A stretch of 64,000 bases of DNA from assembly GCA_038049695.1 (NCBI GenBank), contig CP142452.1, forward strand, positions 72,917,501 through 72,981,500, given 5' to 3'. This document shows, in pieces, positions 57,504 through 64,000 of this stretch. Both the position numbers and the translations under genes were made by a program. Origin of the DNA: Cinnamomum chago (lineage: Eukaryota; Streptophyta; Magnoliopsida; Laurales; Lauraceae). Every line of letters begins with the position of its first letter. Positions within the stretch are counted from its first letter, which is position 1. The notes beneath the pieces are model-generated. The model saw nothing but the letters and a program-made list of their open reading frames with translations, searched no databases and was not told where the DNA came from.

Positions 57504-58529
57504 GGGCTCATTTGGCAAATCTTATCTATATGAAATAGAACTTTATGATATAGATCTATTTCAAAAGGTACGTTTTTGAAATAGATGTTTTACAAATAGA
57601 TCGTTTGGTAATATAAATATTGGTAGAAATAGATGTTTTACAAATCCAACGGTTTTCAATTTTTTGACTAATTTCTTGATATCTACAATGAACTAGAGGC
57701 TAGTTTTTTAACCCATAGTTGTTTTCACCATTTCAAAAAGGATCAATGTTTGGATTCTAAATTTGGGGTCCACATAAATAAATAAATAAATAAAATAGAT
57801 CTAAGGTTTTGCACTTTTTCACAAATATCTCGGGATTCGAGACAGACAAACGGGTCAAATCTGACCTCTTAGCTGTGTTTCATCTTGGGGACATTTTCAA
57901 TGATTCTGATAGTCACTTAAATACCTAGAATTAAAACAAAAGAGTAAAACACGGAATGAAAAAAATCACTTGAAAACTCCCTAGTTTTGACTTGAGCCTA
58001 TCGAACAGTTCTCCTTTTTTCAACGTTTTATCTAGATTCGTAATGAATCAGAGGTTGAGATTTATACCCATTACCGTTTTCAATATTCCAAGCAAGATCA
58101 ATGGTTTAGATCTCGATCATGGGCCCCACAGAAGTTCAAAAAAAAATTCTAGAATTTTTTACTTTTTCACAATTATCTTGAGATTCCGGACATATCAACA
58201 GACCAAATTGGACGTGGTGGCTGTGTTTGATGTTGGAAATATTTTCAACGGTTTGGATGTTCCTTGAGGGTCCCACTATTTGAAAGAATTCAAAACCCAG
58301 TCAATTTGAGAAATACGTCAATAATACCGTAGCAATGACCATCTGCGCGCTTCAGACATTCAAGTTTGTTTCAAATATGGCAAAAATGGTGGCTTTCCCA
58401 AAAAGACATATAACGTCTTTATGAGGTTTGGAATAGACGTGGTAAAAGTGATTGCCAAACCATCTTTATGCGTTTTAAAAGCAGTTTTTAAACAAGTAGA
58501 GGTAAAAATAAGAGACGGCAAACGCCACC
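57504..58529. mobile_element. Harbinger-like non-autonomous element of about 1.03 kb
   Basis: Begins GGGCTCATTTGGCAA and ends with the reverse complement of GGTGGCGTTTGCCGT, an imperfect PIF/Harbinger-type inverted repeat. It is flanked by the 3-bp duplication TTA (57501-57503, 58530-58532). Subterminal GAAATAGATGTTTTACAAAT repeats occur near 57578 and 57627. No transposase. Confidence 0.65.
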
Positions 58530-60850
58530 TTAATCTTCAAATCATGCACCATTTTAGTAAAAAATCATGATTTTATGTTTGTGGGCATCAAAGTTTGAAT
58601 TCAAGTCAAAATTCATTTAAAAATCGCATTTTCACATAAAATCATGAATTTCTCTATTTCTTGGCATTGAAAATCACAAGTTTCTCATAACTTTTGATTC
58701 ACACATGAAATGAAGAATTTTCGTTGCACCATTGATTTAATTAAAGAAAACTTGATAAAATGGTGAAATCTTATGCAATTGGGGCCCGCATCTTGCAATA
58801 TTCTTTTCCTACATAAATAGATAATTCTTTGATCATTGATTATATTATTTGAATTTTTGTAGGAAAGTCCAATTTCTTGGGGCTCACGGAAGAAAATTGA
58901 TGAAGCAAATGCACCATGGGACCCATCTACTTTTGGCATAAATTCCAAGGTAGGGGTGGCCACGGCAAGGTTTGCTCTCATATGCAAAATTTCAAATTTA
59001 ATCTCTTGAAGATAAGTTCTAGATTTGTGAGCCATGTGATGAGGTGTCCTATCTACTCTCCAACAAATATTATTTACATGTCAAGATGGATGGCCAAGAT
59101 TCAAAACAAGCTAAGAAAGAAGAGAAAGAAAAGAAAAGAAAGAGTGCAAAAAGATATGGTCGTCCATGCATTAGACGTTCCATGTTGTGTGCACTATAGT
59201 GGGGCCTACTTCCTTGGTTGCAATGAAATTAATTTCAGATTTGAGGGGATCTTTTCAAGAGAGAAAATGGGCCCATCTAAGGAGATTTTTCCAGCCATGT
59301 AGTGTTCTAAAAAAATGGAAGATCTTGCTAAGCAATCCAAGTTGGAAACTAAATCAAGGAATCCAAGATTTTAACACCAAGTTGTTAAAGTTAACTCCAA
59401 GAAGATAGGCTTCAAGATTTGAGGTTGCAACCCAAGATTAACCCAAAAAGTCTCACACGTCCAACCTCCATCCCATGCTATCACATGTCCAAAAGAAAAA
59501 AGAAGGGGGAGGGGGGGGCGCTGCCCATATGGTTCCAAGATTTGTTTCAAATCTGAAATTTCATATTTGAATTGATTCTTAGCCAAAGTGGGCCCAAGAA
59601 AAGAAGTTGCATGTGATAAGAATAATCCTATTTTCACTAAGATTGTGGGCCAACTCCTAGAAACTCTCTTAAAACCCTCCTAACCCTAATCCAATTTGGA
59701 CCCCACACTACTAATCCTTACCCAAATCAAAACCTTGCTAGCCAAATCATCAAAAATACATAAAAAGAGCCACAAAGGGCTGGACGTGAATCCAATCTCC
59801 CCCTATTCCCTTGGACGACCAGCAACAAAAATCCCCCCTTTTTTCCATTAATTTTTCTCCATTTCATCTCCTTCCATCACAATTTCATCCAAGGCCTTCC
59901 CTAAGGCACACCACCACTTGGATTTCTACGCCACCGTCGTGTCACCTCCTTTGCTACCGTCGCTTCACCATTGGACCAGTCATTCATCATCTTCCCTTGC
60001 TTGGATTTCAGATCACAAAACGAGAGCCGGTTGGATCGCCGTTCGAGGCCTCGAGTCATTTTCCTCCGTTTAGTGTTTCATGTGTCTAGGGTAAGGGTGG
60101 ATGCACTTTATTTTGATTCAAATAATTTTGTAATAGTTATTTGCTTGCAATGGGTCTTTCATTAATAAATCAAGTTTATGGAGTCTTGGTCTTCACCAAT
60201 GGGTCAACATCGAATCTTTGTACGTAGTGACAGTGCGTACTTGGTGCGGTTGTCTTGATTTTTCTTGATGGCATTTAGCAAAATAACCATTGCAGAGTTT
60301 TAGAATTAAAATTTATTTTTTTATTCTTTGATTTTATTTTATTTTATTTTTATTTTTATGCATCTTAATAATTATTGCAATTGGGTGGACTGACAAATCT
60401 TATGGTGAATGCAGTAGTTATATTAGGTTTCTAGATGATGATTTTTTTTTCTTTCATTTGATTGTAATTAATTTTTCAAACTTGTAATTAATTTTAATTA
60501 AAGTAGGACATTTGATTTGTATAGTTTTTTTTAGGCTAGAACTAGTTTTTCAATAGGACATGTTTTGCGTGATTAATTACTCCATGTGGATCGACCTCGG
60601 ACTTCACCGAGCTATTACTATATCGTGGCCTTGCACTTGGGGCTGACGATCAGTTAATGCCACACTTTCAGGTCCAAGGTCCCACTTCATCCAATTCCAT
60701 CATTAAAGGAAGTCTCAAATGCCAAGAGGAGTATATTTGGTGCTCTGAAATTATGGGCATCAAAAACCACTTTTAAGGACCGAATCTGATTCCATTTATA
60801 GCCTTAAACCCTACTTCGGCTGGCCACATGGGTCAAGGTTAAGCCTAACC
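58530..60850. other. Gene-less region, possibly LTR-derived
   Basis: No protein domain seen. 59.79-60.07 kb is a C/T-rich stretch resembling a retroelement leader. Poly(G) GGGGGGAGGGGGGG sits near 59510. Scattered T-rich runs lie at 60.3-60.5 kb. Confidence 0.4.
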
Positions 60851-60949
60851 CTTGACTCATGCTTGGCACATCAACAAGGGTTCACATGGAAGGTCAATAG
60901 ACCCACACAAGATCGAACCACAAGGAATATAGAATCCAGAATACACTAT

Positions 60950-61375
60950 CTGCAGTGTATGCAGTCGACACCCTACATGGGCAGTCAACCAAATGCATTG
61001 GAGGGACTGTGGTATGTCTGTCAAGTTAGTCTCGGATGGCTTTATACTCGGCCGACCATTAGGGTACCTTGGTCGACCACGTAGGCAGGAGGTTGAAGGA
61101 CAGAAACCTGGCAAGCAGGTCTCAGACTTGGTTTTGTTGCAGTGTGGCCGATCGACATCCTACATGGGCGATTGACCGGCTACATGGGAGTTGCCGGGAC
61201 CTGGTATATAGGTCGTTTAACTCATGCCCCTATCTACATTTGGCCAGGACGGTCAACCGGCTATACCAAAATTCCTATAACAAACTGACAGACTAGCTCT
61301 CAGTTAGTTTGAAGTTCACATTGTCTCCGGTCAATATCCTGCATGGGCGGTCGACTGGGTACACATGAATTCCAG
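60950..61375. repeat. Imperfect repeats of a GTCGACC/CTACATGGG motif
   Basis: At least five diverged copies of a word like CGACATCCTACATGGGCGGT plus CGACCGGCTACATGG occur near 60966, 61050-61085, 61150-61193, 61242 and 61325-61372. GGTCGACC is itself palindromic. Confidence 0.65.
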
Positions 61376-62825
61376 ATTTTCAGATTTTGTAACTTCTCCA
61401 ATTCATCCAATTTTCCATCAAAACTCATCAATCTCGTCTTCAATCATCATATAACCATGCTAACACATAAAGCTCCATCATCTCATCATCATACCATCAT
61501 CAATTGAGTCATTGATCTTCCAAATGGGAGATCCCATCCATTAATGGCAAAAAAAAAAAAAAAAAATGAAAACAAGGCTTAAAAAGGAAAGATCTAAACA
61601 TCAAGACATCCATAAGATAGAAATGACAGAATTCAAGAAAGAAAGACATACATTCAATGCTAAATGAGTATACTGTACTTGCCTTTGGTCTTCAAATGAG
61701 GTTTCCAAGCTTAATCTTCAAAATTCAAGCTATAATTCTCTAATCCAAGCCTCTAAGTTCTCCAATTCCCAAATCAGTCCCCAAAAACTCAAATCTATCA
61801 AGATCCACAACTCCTACACCCAAATCCCAAGGAGAAAATGCTTAAGGGAAAGGAATTCTACGGGAAGGAGAAGATCTATATGGGAATTGAGCTAAGGAGT
61901 GGTGTTTACCTTGTCTTGTAGAAGAGAAGGAGATCTAGGATAAGAGAGAGGTCTTCTAACTTGGAAATGGCAGTAGCTTGGAGAGATCCTTGCTCTCTTG
62001 ATGTAGGAAACCCTAGATCTAGAAATTCTTTAATGGAGGGGAGGGGAGGGGATTTTTGGAGGGAAATTGAAGAGAGAGGGAAGAAGAGAAATGGGAGGGA
62101 AAATGAGAGAGAGAGAGATGAGATTGGCGTGGGATATGGTACGGGGTCTTATATAAGCTTTGGTGAAAGTGAAATGTTCAAAAAGCCCAAGTTTATTTGA
62201 TCGCTTTGTGAAGGAGCTAAAGGGCATATAGGGTATTTTAGGTTTAGAATGCAATTCCTCCAAAAGAAACCCTTCCTATTAGTTCTAATTACTTCTAAGG
62301 GCTTCTAACTAACTAACTAATCCTCGGAAGTCCATCTAACACCTTACTAATTCTAAAAATCTCAAAAAGAGTCTAATCCCTATTAAATATGCTTAATTCC
62401 TAGGAAAATACTAATCTACCCTTACTAACCCCTATCAAATAGCATAGATAGATATAATTAAATACAATTAGCATAAAATCAGTCTAGTAAAGGGGCAGGG
62501 CTTCATTGAGCCTACCTCTACTATATTGAAATTCAATTAAGACTAATAAAAAAAAAGGTTTAGATTTTGCATGCAGTGGGGTACATACAAGCCTCCCTAA
62601 TTTGATCGTGTGCCAACTAGCATGGTATTGTTTTGAGTGCTAATGGTCCTTAATGAGAATTAATGATTCTTGATTGAGATATTTTAAAGCCTTAAAATTG
62701 GAAATTAGTTGCAATGGGATGTGCATAATAAAGGAAATAAGTGAAAAAGGGCTGGGAGAAATACGTGGAGAGAAAGTAGGAGTGTGGGAGTCCGATCCCT
62801 GTTTCGTTGAAATAGGGAGATACCG
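61376..62825. other. Gene-less region with GA-rich tracts
   Basis: No recognisable gene. A poly(A) run is near 61550, GGGAGGG/GAGAGA-rich sequence at 62.03-62.12 kb, and CTAACTAACTAA short repeats near 62310. Confidence 0.45.
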
Positions 62826-62826
62826 T

Positions 62827-62888
62827 TTCATGCAATCATGATTTGCCAACTGTATTTTTTATACAATCGGCAAATCATGATTGGATGA
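62827..62888. repeat. Near-perfect hairpin
   Basis: TTCATGCAATCATGATTTGCC pairs with GGCAAATCATGATTGGATGAA across a short T-rich loop. It sits just after a GATCCCTGTTTCGTTGAAATA stretch like the ends of the 52.3 kb MITE family, so it is probably a diverged relative. Confidence 0.65.
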
Positions 62889-63270
62889 AAATCTAGACTT
62901 AGGATGTGGACATGGAAACATAGGAAAAAATAGGAGATTTTTGAAACTTTAAATTCCTTATATGCATTTAACTTGATGATGACATGTGTTATAATTTTAT
63001 AGGCTTAGAAGATGGGTGTTTTCTTGTGAAAAACGCCAGGGGAGTTTTGTAAAAAAAATGCCCCCCTTTGACTTCCAATGAGAAGGCTAGATTTTGCTGA
63101 CACCATCCATGCTTTTGGCCCATCCAATCTCCTTAAAATTAGCCAATCCACCTAAGGTAGCCGTCTTTTTCCCCTTCAAACTAGCTATACTGTAATCATT
63201 ATCCAACGAGAAGCATGAAGCATTAATAGGATTTGATTTGGTAGCTCGTAGTCATCATTGTAAAAGTCTA

Positions 63271-63480
63271 GATCCCTTGTTTTAACGAAATAAGAAAATA
63301 CTATTTCGGCCTATCCCAGACGCCACCTGTATAAAATGTCATCTTTGCTTTGCTTTTTTTTTTTTTTTCATTCCAAAGAAGTAATTGAAAGGATGCAATT
63401 AGCTAACATCACATTTTTTGCAGGTGGTGCTTGGGAATAGGCCGAAATAATATTTCCTTGTTTCGCTGAAATGGTGGATA
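63271..63480. mobile_element. TTTCGGCCTATCCC-type MITE, copy C
   Basis: GATCCCTTGTTTTAACGAAA and CTATTTCGGCCTATCCC on the left are mirrored by GGAATAGGCCGAAATAATAT and TTTCGCTGAAATGG on the right. Same interior poly-pyrimidine and GCAATTAGCTAACAT block as copies A and B, but in inverted orientation and more diverged. Confidence 0.8.
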
Positions 63481-63747
63481 TGGACTCCCCATTTACTATA
63501 TGATTTACTTTTTTGCAAATTATAGATTTAAGCGTGATTTTAGTTTATTGATTCATGCATTTAATTAGTTTTTGTGCATGATTGATCGGCACAAATCATA
63601 AAAGTGCATACGGAAATCAAGTGCAAAAACGACATCTTAGATATGGCTCAAGGGTCACAATGCATGTTTCCATGTATGTGTACAAAACCATGCATCTTGC
63701 TCTATGCATGCTATAGATGTACCTCCATTTATTTGTTTATGCTAGAT

Positions 63748-63905
63748 GATATACAAATAATTGGAAATGCTTCTGTGAGAGTAACTCTCACACTGCTATG
63801 AGGGGGAGATATACAAATAATTGGAAATGCTTCTGTGAGAGTAACTCTCACGAGTAACTCTCACACTGCTATGAGGGTGAGGGGGAGGGGGAGGGGGAGG
63901 GGAGG
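63748..63905. repeat. 60-bp tandem duplication followed by GGGGGA minisatellite
   Basis: GATATACAAATAATTGGAAA begins at 63748 and again at 63808. Each unit contains the hairpin GTGAGAGTAACTCTCAC, and part of it is repeated a third time. A run of GGGGGA units follows at about 63878-63903. Confidence 0.85.
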
Positions 63906-64000
63906 AGTTACTCTCATAGGAGCATTTTCTTAAATAATTATTGTGTTTTAGAAAGGATTGATGAATTGGATTTATGATTTAGTAGGGGAATGGTTTTTAG

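Noticed and set aside
59811..60165. C/T-rich frames beginning MDDQQQKSPLF as a small gene
   Set aside because: Composition matches a retroelement leader; no conserved domain or splice signals.

Overview
The window is nuclear DNA from a flowering plant. The genes have canonical GT-AG introns and plant-only families (FANTASTIC FOUR, FZO-like, WPP-domain RanGAP). The rest is dominated by plant transposons: Ty1-copia, Ty3-gypsy, RTE-like LINE, tRNA-derived SINE, hAT, Harbinger-like and foldback MITEs. Very long TE-filled introns and the recurring GTGGGGCCCACC-type motif give the impression of a large-genome woody, perhaps magnoliid-type, angiosperm. The species cannot be fixed from sequence alone. 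I see no bacterial, organellar or viral operon and no CRISPR array.

Layout. 1-2.78 kb is non-coding. 2.78-3.69 kb (minus) is a single-exon FANTASTIC FOUR (FAF) gene. 4.1-11.2 kb is intergenic with microsatellites. 11.2-33.65 kb (minus) is one gene, the chloroplast dynamin-like GTPase FZL. I assembled it from 11 exons (928 codons plus stop, every junction in frame); about 88% of its span is intron. Those introns hold a near-complete hAT element containing a LINE fragment and a smaller hAT MITE, a 1.2 kb long-TIR element, two SINEs with target-site duplications, a 279-bp tandem duplication, a Ty3-gypsy pol fragment and a probable solo LTR. 36.5-38.1 kb (minus) is an intact RanGAP1 gene whose ATG lies 13 nt downstream of a splice acceptor. 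Its probable 5'UTR exon lies at about 49.36-49.5 kb, so the 11 kb between is probably a leader intron. That intron carries a decayed Ty1-copia element interrupted by a complete gag-only Ty3-gypsy element (342-bp LTRs, TSD CAATG) and by an RTE-type LINE, which is itself split by an 839-bp hAT-like element. 54.15-54.37 kb (minus) is a small single-domain ubiquitin-like ORF. 56-64 kb contains LTR-like sequence, a 1 kb Harbinger-like element, foldback MITEs and short tandem repeats, with no recognisable gene.

The genes are not functionally linked as an operon would be. FAF acts in shoot meristem control, FZL in thylakoid/chloroplast membrane dynamics and RanGAP1 in nuclear transport and division-plane marking. 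All four recognised coding genes lie on the minus strand. The most informative content is the datable nesting of transposons inside working introns. I did not find evidence for a previously undescribed biological system.
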